From Robertmurraya dakarensis (lineage in GTDB: Bacteria > Bacillota > Bacilli > Bacillales > Cytobacillaceae), in contig NZ_LT707408.1 of assembly GCF_900156875.1 (NCBI RefSeq), forward strand, positions 1,253,395 to 1,317,394: 64,000 nt of DNA, written 5' to 3'. The position numbers and the translations under genes are program-made. Below the pieces are notes generated by a model. It made no database searches and was not told where the DNA came from. It saw only the letters and a list, made by a program, of their open reading frames with translations. Positions 46,742 through 55,886 of the stretch are shown piece after piece; the first letter of the stretch is position 1, and each line of letters begins with the position of its first letter.

Positions 46742-48820
46742 ATGTCGGATTTTCTAGTTATCGTTGAGTCGCCTGCGAAGGCGAAAACGATTGAACGTTA
46801 TTTAGGTAAAAAATATAAAGTAAAAGCTTCAATGGGACATATCCGTGACTTACCAAAGAGTCAAACGGGTGTTGATGTTGAAGATAACTTTCAACCAAAA
46901 TATATAACCATTCGAGGTAAAGGCCCGATTTTAAAAGAATTAAAAACAGCGGCGAAAAAAGCAAAAAAGATTTACCTAGCTGCCGACCCCGACCGTGAAG
47001 GGGAAGCGATTGCGTGGCATTTGGCTCAAAGTTTGAATATGGATATTGAGTCAGATTGCAGAGTTGTTTTTAATGAAATTACTAAGGATGCTATAAAGGA
47101 GTCCTTTAAGCATCCACGACCGATCAATATGGATTTGGTTGATGCACAGCAGGCTAGAAGGATATTAGACAGGCTTGTTGGTTACAACATCAGTCCTTTG
47201 CTTTGGAAGAAAGTAAAAAAAGGTTTAAGTGCTGGACGTGTTCAGTCTGTTGCGGTGCGTTTAATCATTGATCGTGAAAAAGAAATTAAAAGCTTTGTAC
47301 CTGAGGAATATTGGTCAATTGAAGGTGAATTCCTGAAGGGCACTGAACCCTTCGATGCTATGTTCTACGGAATAAATAATAAGAAACTAGATCTTACATC
47401 AGAAGATGACGTCAAAAAAGTTCTAGGACAGATGGAAGGGAATAAGTTCACCGTTACGTCCGTAACGAAAAAAGAAAGAAAACGTAATCCTGCCGCTCCA
47501 TTCACCACATCGTCCTTACAACAAGAAGCAGCACGGAAATTAAACTTTCGAGCTAAAAAGACGATGATGTTAGCACAACAGCTTTATGAAGGGATTGAAT
47601 TAGGTAAAGAAGGAACTGTTGGTTTAATTACCTATATGAGAACGGATTCGACTAGAGTCTCTGAAGTAGCCCAAAGTGAAGCTGCTGAGTATGTTGAATC
47701 TTCTTATGGCAGTCAGTTTTTGTCTAGTGAAAAAAGAAAAGATAAGAAGAGCACGAATGCACAAGACGCGCATGAAGCAATTCGCCCAACAAGTGTTATG
47801 CGTGACCCTAGCAGCATGAAAGAATTTTTATCACGTGATCAATTAAGATTGTATCGTTTAATTTGGGAACGTTTTGTTGCGAGTCAGATGGCTTCAGCGG
47901 TTATGGATACGATGAGTGTCGACCTGAAAAATGGTGAAGTTATTTTTAGAGCTACAGGATCAAAGATAAAATTCCCAGGATTTATGAAAGTGTATGTAGA
48001 AGGTACGGATGATCAAACAGAGGAAAAGAAGAACAACATGCTCCCAGATTTAAAAGAGGGTGATGAGGTGCTGAAGAAGGAAATTGAGCCGAAACAGCAC
48101 TTTACACAGCCTCCTCCAAGGTACACGGAAGCGAGACTTGTTAAAACACTGGAGGAACTTGGAATAGGAAGACCTTCTACCTTTGCTCCGACATTGGATA
48201 CTATACAAAAGCGTGGATATGTTGCATTAGATAATAAACGCTTTATTCCAACAGAACTTGGAGAGATTGTTCATGAGCTGATGCTAGAATTTTTCCCGGA
48301 GATTTTGGATGTAGAATTCACAGCAAAAATGGAACAGGATTTGGATTATGTTGAAGAAGGCAAGACAAAATGGGTAAAAATCATCGATGACTTTTATCGA
48401 GGCTTTGAAAAGAAATTGGAGATAGCTGAAAAAGAAATGGCCGAAGTTGAAATAAAGGATGAACCGGCTGGAGAAGATTGCGAGCAGTGCGGAAATCCAA
48501 TGGTCTTTAAAATGGGCAGGTATGGTAAGTTTATGGCATGCAGTAATTTCCCTGATTGTCGTAATACAAAGCCAATTGTAAAAGAGATCGGAGTAAAGTG
48601 TCCAAAATGTAAAGAAGGCAATATTATTGAGAGAAAAAGTAAGAAACGTAGAATTTTCTATGGATGTGACCAGTATCCTAGCTGCGATTTTCTATCGTGG
48701 GATAAGCCGATTGCCCGGAGCTGTCCTAAATGTGAAAGTCTGCTAGTTGAGAAAAAGCTTAAAAAAGGTGTCCAAGTCCAATGTGTGAATTGTGATTTTA
48801 AAGAAGAGCCACAAGGGTGA
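46742..48820 (+). CDS. topA: DNA topoisomerase I
   Basis: A type IA topoisomerase that relaxes negative supercoils. It is 692 residues: Toprim domain ([35 protein letters not shown]), active-site Tyr298 in [28 protein letters not shown], and three C-terminal four-Cys zinc modules (CEQC...CSNFPDC, CPKC...CDQYPSC, CPKC...CVNC). GAGGAGG precedes the ATG. The next gene, trmFO, has its own long leader. Confidence 0.98.
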   Translation: MSDFLVIVESPAKAKTIERYLGKKYKVKASMGHIRDLPKSQTGVDVEDNFQPKYITIRGKGPILKELKTAAKKAKKIYLAADPDREGEAIAWHLAQSLNMDIESDCRVVFNEITKDAIKESFKHPRPINMDLVDAQQARRILDRLVGYNISPLLWKKVKKGLSAGRVQSVAVRLIIDREKEIKSFVPEEYWSIEGEFLKGTEPFDAMFYGINNKKLDLTSEDDVKKVLGQMEGNKFTVTSVTKKERKRNPAAPFTTSSLQQEAARKLNFRAKKTMMLAQQLYEGIELGKEGTVGLITYMRTDSTRVSEVAQSEAAEYVESSYGSQFLSSEKRKDKKSTNAQDAHEAIRPTSVMRDPSSMKEFLSRDQLRLYRLIWERFVASQMASAVMDTMSVDLKNGEVIFRATGSKIKFPGFMKVYVEGTDDQTEEKKNNMLPDLKEGDEVLKKEIEPKQHFTQPPPRYTEARLVKTLEELGIGRPSTFAPTLDTIQKRGYVALDNKRFIPTELGEIVHELMLEFFPEILDVEFTAKMEQDLDYVEEGKTKWVKIIDDFYRGFEKKLEIAEKEMAEVEIKDEPAGEDCEQCGNPMVFKMGRYGKFMACSNFPDCRNTKPIVKEIGVKCPKCKEGNIIERKSKKRRIFYGCDQYPSCDFLSWDKPIARSCPKCESLLVEKKLKKGVQVQCVNCDFKEEPQG

Positions 48821-48841
48821 GCAGAGAGCTCACCTCTTTTA
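48816..48841 (+). terminator. Terminator overlapping the topA stop codon
   Basis: GGTGAGC (48816-48822) pairs with GCTCACC (48828-48834) around AGAGA, then TCTTTTA. The TGA stop lies in the left arm. Confidence 0.65.
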
Positions 48842-48915
48842 TGTGTGTATTTTTATACTGATTTAAATAAAAGAATGGAAGCATGAAACTTTTTTATTTC
48901 TCGATCGTATTGTAA

Positions 48916-48969
48916 AATGCAAAAAGGTGGCTTTTTAGGGTAAATTATATTAAGATAAACTTTTGCATT
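48916..48969 (+). repeat. Inverted repeat before trmFO
   Basis: AATGCAAAA (48916-48924) and TTTTGCATT (48961-48969) are perfect 9-bp arms 36 bases apart, enclosing TAAATT and TATATT -10-like sequences. The right arm ends 15 bases before the ribosome site CTGGAGG. Confidence 0.5.
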
Positions 48970-48996
48970 TTCAAGAGAACAACTGGAGGTTCAGGA

Positions 48997-50304
48997 ATGT
49001 CAGACATAACAATAAATGTCGTGGGAGCAGGGCTTGCTGGCAGTGAAGCAGCTTGGCAAATTGCGAAACGGGGAATAAAGGTACGCCTTTATGAGATGCG
49101 TCCTGTTAAGCAGACACCTGCCCACCATACAGATAAATTTGCAGAATTGGTTTGCAGCAACTCACTACGAGCTAACACACTTACGAATGCTGTAGGAGTT
49201 CTTAAAGAAGAGATGAGAATGTTAGATTCTGTTATCATTGCTTCTGCTGATGCTTGTGCAGTACCGGCTGGGGGAGCTTTAGCTGTCGATCGTCATGAAT
49301 TCGCTTATCATGTTACAGACCGGGTGAAAAACCATCCTAATGTTACGGTTATAAATGAAGAAGTGACAGAAATACCAGAAGGAATTACGGTTATTGCTAC
49401 TGGCCCGTTAACCAGCCAGGCACTATCAGAAAAGCTTAAGAGTTTAACTGGTGAGGAGTATCTCTATTTTTATGATGCGGCTGCACCAATTATTGAAAAA
49501 GACAGTATCGATTTGGACAAGGTATATTTGAAATCCCGTTATGACAAGGGAGAAGCTGCTTATTTGAATTGTCCAATGACAGAGGAAGAGTTTGAACGTT
49601 TTTACGAAGCTTTAGTCTCTGCTGAAACGGTTCCATTAAAGGAATTTGAAAAAGAAATCTTTTTTGAAGGCTGTATGCCTATAGAGGTAATGGCTCAAAG
49701 AGGGAAAAAAACGATGTTATTTGGTCCTATGAAGCCTGTAGGTTTAGAGGATCCTAAAACAGGGAAAAGACCCTTTGCAGTCGTACAATTAAGACAAGAT
49801 GATGCAGCTGGGACACTTTATAATATTGTTGGATTCCAAACTCATTTAAAATGGGGACCGCAAAAAGAAGTGATTAAATTAATTCCCGGTTTGGAAAACG
49901 CAGAAATTGTTCGATATGGTGTGATGCATCGTAACACATTCATTAACTCTCCCAAGGTATTAAGAGCTACGTACCAATTCCAAAATAAGCCTGATTTATT
50001 ATTTGCTGGTCAAATGACAGGTGTTGAGGGTTATGTTGAATCGGCTGCCAGCGGCCTAATTGCAGGGATTAATGCCACTAGACTTGCTGAGGGAATGGAA
50101 CCGATTGAATTTCCTGCAGAAACAGCGATGGGAAGCATGGCGAAGTATATCACATCAACAAATGCGAAAAGCTTTCAGCCGATGAATGCAAACTTTGGGC
50201 TTTTTCCGGAATTACCTGTTAAAGTAAAGGGGAAGAAGGAAAGAGCAGAACAACATGCTTCCAGAGCATTGGAAACAATTCAGAAATTTGTGAAAAAAAT
50301 GTAA
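48997..50304 (+). CDS. trmFO: tRNA uridine-54 5-methyltransferase TrmFO
   Basis: A folate- and FAD-dependent enzyme making m5U54 in the T loop of tRNA. The 435 residues start with the FAD dinucleotide fold [20 protein letters not shown] and contain [20 protein letters not shown], the [15 protein letters not shown] loop with the catalytic-region Cys, and [17 protein letters not shown]. Older names are gid and gidA-like; distinct from MnmG. It precedes xerC as in B. subtilis. Confidence 0.97.
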   Translation: MSDITINVVGAGLAGSEAAWQIAKRGIKVRLYEMRPVKQTPAHHTDKFAELVCSNSLRANTLTNAVGVLKEEMRMLDSVIIASADACAVPAGGALAVDRHEFAYHVTDRVKNHPNVTVINEEVTEIPEGITVIATGPLTSQALSEKLKSLTGEEYLYFYDAAAPIIEKDSIDLDKVYLKSRYDKGEAAYLNCPMTEEEFERFYEALVSAETVPLKEFEKEIFFEGCMPIEVMAQRGKKTMLFGPMKPVGLEDPKTGKRPFAVVQLRQDDAAGTLYNIVGFQTHLKWGPQKEVIKLIPGLENAEIVRYGVMHRNTFINSPKVLRATYQFQNKPDLLFAGQMTGVEGYVESAASGLIAGINATRLAEGMEPIEFPAETAMGSMAKYITSTNAKSFQPMNANFGLFPELPVKVKGKKERAEQHASRALETIQKFVKKM

Positions 50305-50313
50305 ACTTTATTG

Positions 50314-50366
50314 CAAGGGGATATATAGTTGTGTTACTATTTAGTAGCCTTTATGCTATTCCCTTG
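50314..50366 (+). terminator. Hairpin after trmFO, possible terminator
   Basis: CAAGGGGATA (50314-50323) pairs with TATTCCCTTG (50357-50366, one G-U) around a 33-base loop that itself contains TAGT/ACTA. TTTATAAT follows instead of a clean T-run, so termination is uncertain. Confidence 0.45.
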
Positions 50367-50441
50367 TTTATAATAATCAAACGGTGTTTTTTAAGGGGTT
50401 AACATTTTGGAGATGTGAAATCTGCGTTATGGGGTGACATC

Positions 50442-51350
50442 TTGTTTGATGATAAAATGAACAGAGAATGTAAGCTTTTTTTAGAGTATATACAGATAGA
50501 AAAAAACTATTCACCATATACGGTGGAGTTTTATCAAAAAGATTTGATTGGCTTCATTATGTTCATTTCTGAACAATCTATTAAAAGTTTAACTGACGTT
50601 CAATATTCTGATGTGCGAATCTATTTAACGACATTATTCGATAAAAGACTTTCTAGGAAGACAATTGCAAGAAAAATTTCTAGTTTGCGAAGCTTCTATA
50701 AATTCTTATTAAGGGAAAAGCTGGTAAGTGAAAATCCGTTTTCTTTAGTATCTATTCCGAAGATTGAGAAGAGATTGCCTAGTTTTTTTTATGAAGAAGA
50801 ACTCTCAACCCTTTTTCAATCCTGCGACGATAGTACTGCACTCGGGCAAAGAAATAAAGTTATTCTAGAAGTCCTCTACGCAACTGGAATTCGTGTAAGT
50901 GAGTGCTGCAGCATTCAACTGCGGGATATAGATATGGATTTGTCCACAATTTTAGTTCATGGAAAAGGCAGAAAAGATCGATATGTACCATTTGGAAGCT
51001 TTGCACATGATGCGCTGGAAAAATACATAAATTATGGACGTAAGGAACTTTTAGATCTTCATCATAGAGAGCATGATTATTTGCTTGTCAATTACAGGGG
51101 AACACCTTTAACAACTAGAGGATTACGTACGGTTCTTAGCAGTGTCATTGAAAAATCAGCGCTTACAGGTAAAATTCATCCTCATATGCTGAGGCATACG
51201 TTCGCAACGCACTTATTGAATAACGGAGCTGATATGCGAACGGTGCAGGAGCTGCTTGGGCATGCTTCATTATCATCGACGCAAGTTTACACACATGTAA
51301 GCAATGAATACTTAAAAAAAACGTACATGGCTCATCATCCAAGAGCCTAG
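50442..51350 (+). CDS. xerC: Tyrosine recombinase XerC (CodV)
   Basis: Resolves chromosome dimers at dif with XerD; this is a core gene, not a mobile integrase. It is about 302 residues: N-terminal SAM-like domain (FLEYIQIEKNYSPYTVEFYQ) and catalytic domain with ATGIRVSECC (Arg), the HGKGRKDRYVPF Lys strand, HMLRHTFATHLLNNG (His, Arg), LGHASLSSTQ (His) and the nucleophile YTHVS. The TTG at 50442 lies just after GGGGTGA and fits the B. subtilis length (304); GTG 50415 or ATG 50457 are alternatives. It is the first gene of the xerC-hslV-hslU-codY group. Confidence 0.93.
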   Translation: MFDDKMNRECKLFLEYIQIEKNYSPYTVEFYQKDLIGFIMFISEQSIKSLTDVQYSDVRIYLTTLFDKRLSRKTIARKISSLRSFYKFLLREKLVSENPFSLVSIPKIEKRLPSFFYEEELSTLFQSCDDSTALGQRNKVILEVLYATGIRVSECCSIQLRDIDMDLSTILVHGKGRKDRYVPFGSFAHDALEKYINYGRKELLDLHHREHDYLLVNYRGTPLTTRGLRTVLSSVIEKSALTGKIHPHMLRHTFATHLLNNGADMRTVQELLGHASLSSTQVYTHVSNEYLKKTYMAHHPRA

Positions 51351-51371
51351 AGTCCTGAGGAGGATTAAAGA

Positions 51372-51914
51372 ATGAACCAATTTCATGCAACAACAATCTT
51401 TGCTATACATCATAACGGAAACTGTGCAATGGCAGGGGATGGTCAAGTCACATTAGGTAATCAAGTTGTGATGAAACACACAGCGCGAAAAGTTAGAAAA
51501 TTGTTTAATGGTAAAGTACTGGCTGGTTTTGCTGGTTCAGTGGCTGATGCCTTCACACTTTTTGAGATGTTTGAGGGAAAGTTGGAAGAGTACAATGGGA
51601 ATCTTCAACGAGCGGCTGTTGAACTTGCAAAGCAGTGGAGAAGTGACAAGGTGCTTAGAAGGTTAGAAGCTATGTTAATCGTAATGAGCAAGGAAACCAT
51701 TCTTTTAGTCTCAGGAACGGGTGAAGTAATAGAACCTGATGATGGAATACTTGCGATTGGTTCTGGCGGCAACTATGCGTTATCAGCGGGACGTTCATTG
51801 AAAAGATTTGCAGGAGAACATTTAACTGCGAAGGAAATTGCGCAGGCATCGCTAGAAATCGCTGCAGAAATATGTGTCTTTACAAATAATAATATTATTG
51901 TTGAAGAGCTCTGA
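51372..51914 (+). CDS. hslV: ATP-dependent protease subunit HslV (ClpQ/CodW)
   Basis: The peptidase of the HslVU complex, in a proteasome beta-like fold. It is 180 residues with the active region [43 protein letters not shown] and [16 protein letters not shown]. In B. subtilis CodW a serine near the N-terminus (MSSFHATT) was reported as nucleophile; here the protein starts MNQFHATT and has no Ser, so Thr of the TT pair is the likely nucleophile after processing. hslU follows after 12 bases. Confidence 0.96.
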   Translation: MNQFHATTIFAIHHNGNCAMAGDGQVTLGNQVVMKHTARKVRKLFNGKVLAGFAGSVADAFTLFEMFEGKLEEYNGNLQRAAVELAKQWRSDKVLRRLEAMLIVMSKETILLVSGTGEVIEPDDGILAIGSGGNYALSAGRSLKRFAGEHLTAKEIAQASLEIAAEICVFTNNNIIVEEL

Positions 51915-51926
51915 GGAGGGGTATAT

Positions 51927-53333
51927 ATGGGAAAGGGTACAAATCTAACTCCAAGGCAAATAGTTGAACGCTTAGATCAATACATAGTCGGTCAAAAAGA
52001 CGCAAAAAAAGCAGTTGCTGTCGCATTGCGAAATCGATACAGACGCAGTTTATTGGATGAGAAGCTTCGAGATGAAGTTAACCCGAAAAACATTTTAATG
52101 ATCGGACCAACTGGGGTTGGGAAAACAGAAATTGCAAGAAGGATGGCGAAATTGGTTCAAGCGCCATTTGTGAAAGTCGAAGCTACAAAGTTTACTGAAG
52201 TAGGTTACGTAGGACGTGATGTGGAATCAATGGTGAGGGATCTAGTTGAAACATCAGTCCGCCTTATAAAAGAAGAGAAAATGTTAAGTGTTAAGGAGCG
52301 GGCAGAAGAAAACGCCAATAGACGTTTAGTAGAACTGCTTGTCCCGTCTGCTAAAAAGACGAATACCTATAAAAATCCGCTAGAGATGCTTTTTGGCGGT
52401 GGTGCTAATCAGCAGGAACAAGAGGCTAACACTACTGAAGATTACAGTCTCCAAGAAAAAAGGAAGATTGTAAAAGAAAAATTAGCGATGGGTGAGTTAG
52501 AAAATGAAATTGTAACGGTTGAAGTAGAAGAACAGCAACCGTCGATGTTTGATATGCTTCAAGGGTCAGGTATGGAACAAATGGGTATGAATATGCAAGA
52601 TGCTTTAAGTGGTCTTATGCCAAAGAAGCGGAAAAAGCGTAAACTATCTGTTCGTGAAGCGAGAAAGGTTCTTACAAACGAAGAAGCTCAAAAGCTGATT
52701 GATATGGATGAAGTAACGCAGGAAGCTGTATTTCGAGCTGAGCAGTCAGGGATAATTTTTATTGATGAAATCGATAAAATTGCTAGTAAGAATCAAGGAG
52801 GTTCATCTGCGGATGTTTCAAGGGAAGGGGTCCAACGAGACATTCTGCCTGTTGTAGAAGGATCAACGGTTGTCACAAAATATGGTTCCGTAAAAACAGA
52901 TCATGTTTTATTTATGGCAGCAGGTGCGTTCCATACCGCGAAACCATCTGATTTGATTCCAGAATTACAAGGAAGATTTCCGATTAGAGTGGAATTAACA
53001 AAACTGACAGTAGATGATTTCTTTAGAATACTAATTGAACCTGATAATGCGTTAATTAAACAATATCAAGCTTTATTAGAAACAGAAGGTATACAAATTG
53101 AATTTTCTGACGATGCTATTCGTAAGATAGCTGAAGTAGCATTTGAAGTGAATCAAAATACAGATAATATTGGGGCGAGACGTCTTCATACTATCTTAGA
53201 AAAGCTGCTGGAGGATTTATCTTTTGAGGCTCCAGATATTACGATGGAAAAGATAACCATTACACCGCAATATGTTGAAGAAAAATTGGGAGCCATCTCA
53301 AAAAATAAGGATTTAAGCCAATTCATTTTATAA
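51927..53333 (+). CDS. hslU: ATP-dependent protease ATPase subunit HslU (ClpY/CodX)
   Basis: The AAA+ unfoldase partner of HslV. It is 468 residues: [20 protein letters not shown], Walker [14 protein letters not shown], the pore segment [17 protein letters not shown], a variable I domain (about 110-240, with Gln/Glu-rich and Met-rich stretches), Walker [13 protein letters not shown], and the sensor region [12 protein letters not shown] and [26 protein letters not shown] precedes the ATG. Confidence 0.97.
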   Translation: MGKGTNLTPRQIVERLDQYIVGQKDAKKAVAVALRNRYRRSLLDEKLRDEVNPKNILMIGPTGVGKTEIARRMAKLVQAPFVKVEATKFTEVGYVGRDVESMVRDLVETSVRLIKEEKMLSVKERAEENANRRLVELLVPSAKKTNTYKNPLEMLFGGGANQQEQEANTTEDYSLQEKRKIVKEKLAMGELENEIVTVEVEEQQPSMFDMLQGSGMEQMGMNMQDALSGLMPKKRKKRKLSVREARKVLTNEEAQKLIDMDEVTQEAVFRAEQSGIIFIDEIDKIASKNQGGSSADVSREGVQRDILPVVEGSTVVTKYGSVKTDHVLFMAAGAFHTAKPSDLIPELQGRFPIRVELTKLTVDDFFRILIEPDNALIKQYQALLETEGIQIEFSDDAIRKIAEVAFEVNQNTDNIGARRLHTILEKLLEDLSFEAPDITMEKITITPQYVEEKLGAISKNKDLSQFIL

Positions 53334-53433
53334 TCAGGATATGATGTTTCAAACAACATATATAATAAAACATACTAATGAACAATCAACTTTTTTCATC
53401 TTGGAAGGGTTACAGGAAATAGGAGGAAGAACA

Positions 53434-54213
53434 ATGGATTTATTGTCAAAAACCAGAAAAATTAATGCTTTACTACAAAAAGCTGCAGGAAAACCAGTTA
53501 ATTTCAAGGAAATGTCTGAAACACTTAGTGAAGTTATTGAAGCTAACATTTTTATTGTTAGCCGTCGCGGGAAGTTGTTGGGATTTGCTGTTAATCAGAA
53601 AATCGAAAGCGATCGTATGAAGCAAATGCTTGAAGACCGTCAGTTCCCTGAAGAATATACAAATAGTTTATTCTCTATTACCGAAACATCACCAAATCTT
53701 GATGTGAACAGTGAATATACAGCGTTTCCTGTTGAAAATAAAGATCTATTTGAAAACGGCTTAACGACAATCGTACCAATTATTGGCGGTGGGGAACGTC
53801 TTGGTACCCTAATTCTTGCAAGACTGCAAGAACAGTTTCATGATGATGACCTAATTTTAGCTGAATATGGTTCAACCGTAGTTGGGATGGAAATTCTTCG
53901 AGAAAAAGCTGAAGAAATTGAAGAGGAAGCTCGCAGTAAAGCGGTTGTTCAAATGGCGATCAGTTCATTATCTTATAGTGAATTAGAAGCGATCGAACAT
54001 ATCTTTGAGGAACTAAACGGTAATGAAGGTTTGCTGGTAGCTTCAAAAATAGCAGATCGTGTTGGTATCACCCGTTCTGTAATTGTAAATGCTCTTCGTA
54101 AGCTGGAAAGTGCTGGTGTTATTGAGTCCCGTTCTTTAGGAATGAAAGGTACTTATATTAAAGTATTGAATGATAAGTTTTTAGTTGAACTTGAAAAATT
54201 AAAAACAAATTAA
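53434..54213 (+). CDS. codY: Global transcriptional regulator CodY
   Basis: Senses branched-chain amino acids and GTP and represses amino acid, competence and motility genes in rich conditions. It is 259 residues, identical in length to B. subtilis: N-terminal GAF domain binding Ile/Val ([27 protein letters not shown]-type segment) and a C-terminal winged helix with [20 protein letters not shown] and [18 protein letters not shown] 53434 follows AGGAGGAAG; an in-frame stretch upstream to 53341 is not supported. A strong terminator separates it from the flagellar operon. Confidence 0.97.
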   Translation: MDLLSKTRKINALLQKAAGKPVNFKEMSETLSEVIEANIFIVSRRGKLLGFAVNQKIESDRMKQMLEDRQFPEEYTNSLFSITETSPNLDVNSEYTAFPVENKDLFENGLTTIVPIIGGGERLGTLILARLQEQFHDDDLILAEYGSTVVGMEILREKAEEIEEEARSKAVVQMAISSLSYSELEAIEHIFEELNGNEGLLVASKIADRVGITRSVIVNALRKLESAGVIESRSLGMKGTYIKVLNDKFLVELEKLKTN

Positions 54214-54220
54214 TCAAAAG

Positions 54221-54251
54221 ACTGTCGAGGATTCTCGACAGTTATTTTTTT
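54221..54251 (+). terminator. Terminator of codY
   Basis: ACTGTCGAG (54221-54229) pairs perfectly with CTCGACAGT (54234-54242) around GATT, followed by TATTTTTTT. Confidence 0.85.
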
Positions 54252-54517
54252 GTCTCGATTAACAAGAATAGAAATATTCAATAAATGTTACAAAGTTGTT
54301 ACAAATAAGTTGAATAATTTACGACAATTACATTGGGGATATGGTAATAAACACTTTAATAAAATAATATAGTCTTGATGCTTTTTACCTAGTATTTCAT
54401 TTCTTTTAACAATTTTAGAAAAATACAATAATAATAATTAGTATTTAATAGTGTTTCTGTATATGATTTGTTAAGCAAAATAGGACGAATCTACCAATGA
54501 ATTTAACCTAATTTACA

Positions 54518-54546
54518 TAGACAGATTATTTCATATTCATTACAAT
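54518..54546 (+). promoter_or_regulatory. Sigma-A promoter of the fla/che operon
   Basis: TAGACA (54518-54523), exactly 17 bases, TACAAT (54541-54546), each one mismatch from consensus; the start would be near 54553, leaving a leader of about 106 bases before flgB. The gap 54214-54658 (445 bases) otherwise holds the codY terminator, a direct repeat GTTACAAA at 54287 and 54298, and AT-rich DNA. I found no acceptable sigma-D promoter here. Confidence 0.6.
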
Positions 54547-54658
54547 TAGGTATGTGACAAATTTCTTCTTAAAAATACAAATTTCATCTAGAAAACACAA
54601 AAGTATACAAGATTTTAGATTGTGTTAGTTAATTTAAACACATATGGGGTGCTAAACT

Positions 54659-55054
54659 TTGAAGCTTTTTTCAAATACGATCTCTACACTTGAAAATTCA
54701 TTAAATTATTCTTCTACAAAACAAAAGGTGATAGCTGAGAATATAGCAAATGCTGACACACCAAATTTCAAATCGAAAAATGCCCGCTTTAAATCAACCA
54801 TGGAAGCGGCTATGGATCAGACCCTACAGGCAAGAAAAACAAACTCTAAGCACTTGAATTTTAAAGGAATAACGATGTCTAATATTGCAATTACAACTGA
54901 TAGAACAACGTCTTATCATAATAATGGAAATAATGTCGATTTGGATAAAGAAATGTCAGATTTGGCTGCAAATCAAATTTACTATAATGCATTGATTGAT
55001 AGAATCAGTGGAAAATTCAAATCACTTCAGTCGGTGATTAGAGGAGGGAAGTAA
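54659..55054 (+). CDS. flgB: Flagellar basal-body rod protein FlgB
   Basis: A proximal rod subunit exported by the flagellar type III system. It is 131 residues with the N-terminal rod motif TISTLENSLNYSSTKQKVIAENIANADTP and a C-terminal helix (ALIDRISGKFKSLQSVIRGGK). The TTG start 54659 has GGGGTG 8 bases upstream. It is the first gene of the fla/che operon; flgC follows after 2 bases. Confidence 0.95.
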   Translation: MKLFSNTISTLENSLNYSSTKQKVIAENIANADTPNFKSKNARFKSTMEAAMDQTLQARKTNSKHLNFKGITMSNIAITTDRTTSYHNNGNNVDLDKEMSDLAANQIYYNALIDRISGKFKSLQSVIRGGK

Positions 55055-55056
55055 TT

Positions 55057-55506
55057 ATGTCTATTTTCCATAGCATAAATACATCAGCATCCGCATTGAC
55101 TGCGCAAAGACTGAGAATGGATGTCATTTCATCAAATATGGCAAATGTGGATAGTACGAGAGCTAAGCTAGTAGATGGAGAATGGGTGCCCTATCAGCGG
55201 AAGTCGGTTGTTTTGCAGCCAAAAGAAGGTAGTTTTTCTTCTTTCTTAAATACTGCAATGCAAAAAAACGAAGCAGGGTCAGGTGTGAAAGTATCAAGAA
55301 TTGTTGAGGACGATTCTCCTTTTAGAGTTGTTTATGATCCAGAACATCCTGATGCGGATGAGAATGGCTATGTTCAATATCCAAATGTAGACCCGTTAAG
55401 AGAAATGGTTGACTTAGTAAGTGCAACGAGATCATATGAAGCGAACGTTACAGTTTTAAATGCATCAAAAGGAATGTTAATGAAAGCTCTTGAAATCGGG
55501 AAGTAA
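55057..55506 (+). CDS. flgC: Flagellar basal-body rod protein FlgC
   Basis: A rod subunit of 149 residues: N-terminal NTSASALTAQRLRMDVISSNMANVDSTR typical of rod and hook proteins, and the C-terminal MVDLVSATRSYEANVTVLNASKGMLMKALEIG. AGAGGAGGG precedes the start, inside the end of flgB. Confidence 0.96.
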   Translation: MSIFHSINTSASALTAQRLRMDVISSNMANVDSTRAKLVDGEWVPYQRKSVVLQPKEGSFSSFLNTAMQKNEAGSGVKVSRIVEDDSPFRVVYDPEHPDADENGYVQYPNVDPLREMVDLVSATRSYEANVTVLNASKGMLMKALEIGK

Positions 55507-55521
55507 GGGAGGATTACATAA

Positions 55522-55836
55522 ATGAACATTTCGCCGTTCTCCAATGTAACAGGTTTATTTCAATCTCACCAAACAAAGCCTACTATAACCAATACAACTA
55601 CACCATACGAGTCACAAAAGAAATTTGCGTCCGTATTAAAGGAATCAATTGAAAAAGTTAATGAAGCGCAAATTCAATCAGATAAAATGACAGAAAAGCT
55701 GGCACGAGGTGAGAATGTAGACCTCCATTCCGTCATGATTGCGAGTCAAAAAGCAAGCATTAGCTTACAAGCAACAATGGAAATCCGTAATAAAGTGGTA
55801 GAAGCATATCAGGAAGTTATGAGAATGCAAGTTTAA
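55522..55836 (+). CDS. fliE: Flagellar hook-basal body protein FliE
   Basis: A 104-residue adaptor between the MS ring and the rod. It shows FASVLKESIEKVNEAQIQSDKM, LARGENVDLHSVMIASQKAS and the C-terminal IRNKVVEAYQEVMRMQV. It sits between flgC and fliF, the standard place. Confidence 0.95.
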   Translation: MNISPFSNVTGLFQSHQTKPTITNTTTPYESQKKFASVLKESIEKVNEAQIQSDKMTEKLARGENVDLHSVMIASQKASISLQATMEIRNKVVEAYQEVMRMQV

Positions 55837-55886
55837 TAGTTAACTTTAATTACTGATAACTAAAACAGAATAGCCGGGGGATAAGA

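Noticed and set aside
50369-50374. Perfect TATAAT upstream of xerC
   Set aside because: No usable -35 and no TGn extension; it directly follows the trmFO hairpin.
50442-51350. Phage or integron integrase
   Set aside because: The tyrosine recombinase is XerC by context (trmFO-xerC-hslV) and sequence; no attachment sites or phage genes are nearby.
53341-53433. N-terminal extension of codY by 31 codons
   Set aside because: CodY starts at [15 protein letters not shown] in all Bacillus I know, and AGGAGGAAG lies directly before 53434.
54411-54425. CodY-box-like AATTTTAGAAAAATA before flgB
   Set aside because: Four mismatches to the 15-base consensus; in AT-rich DNA this is expected by chance.
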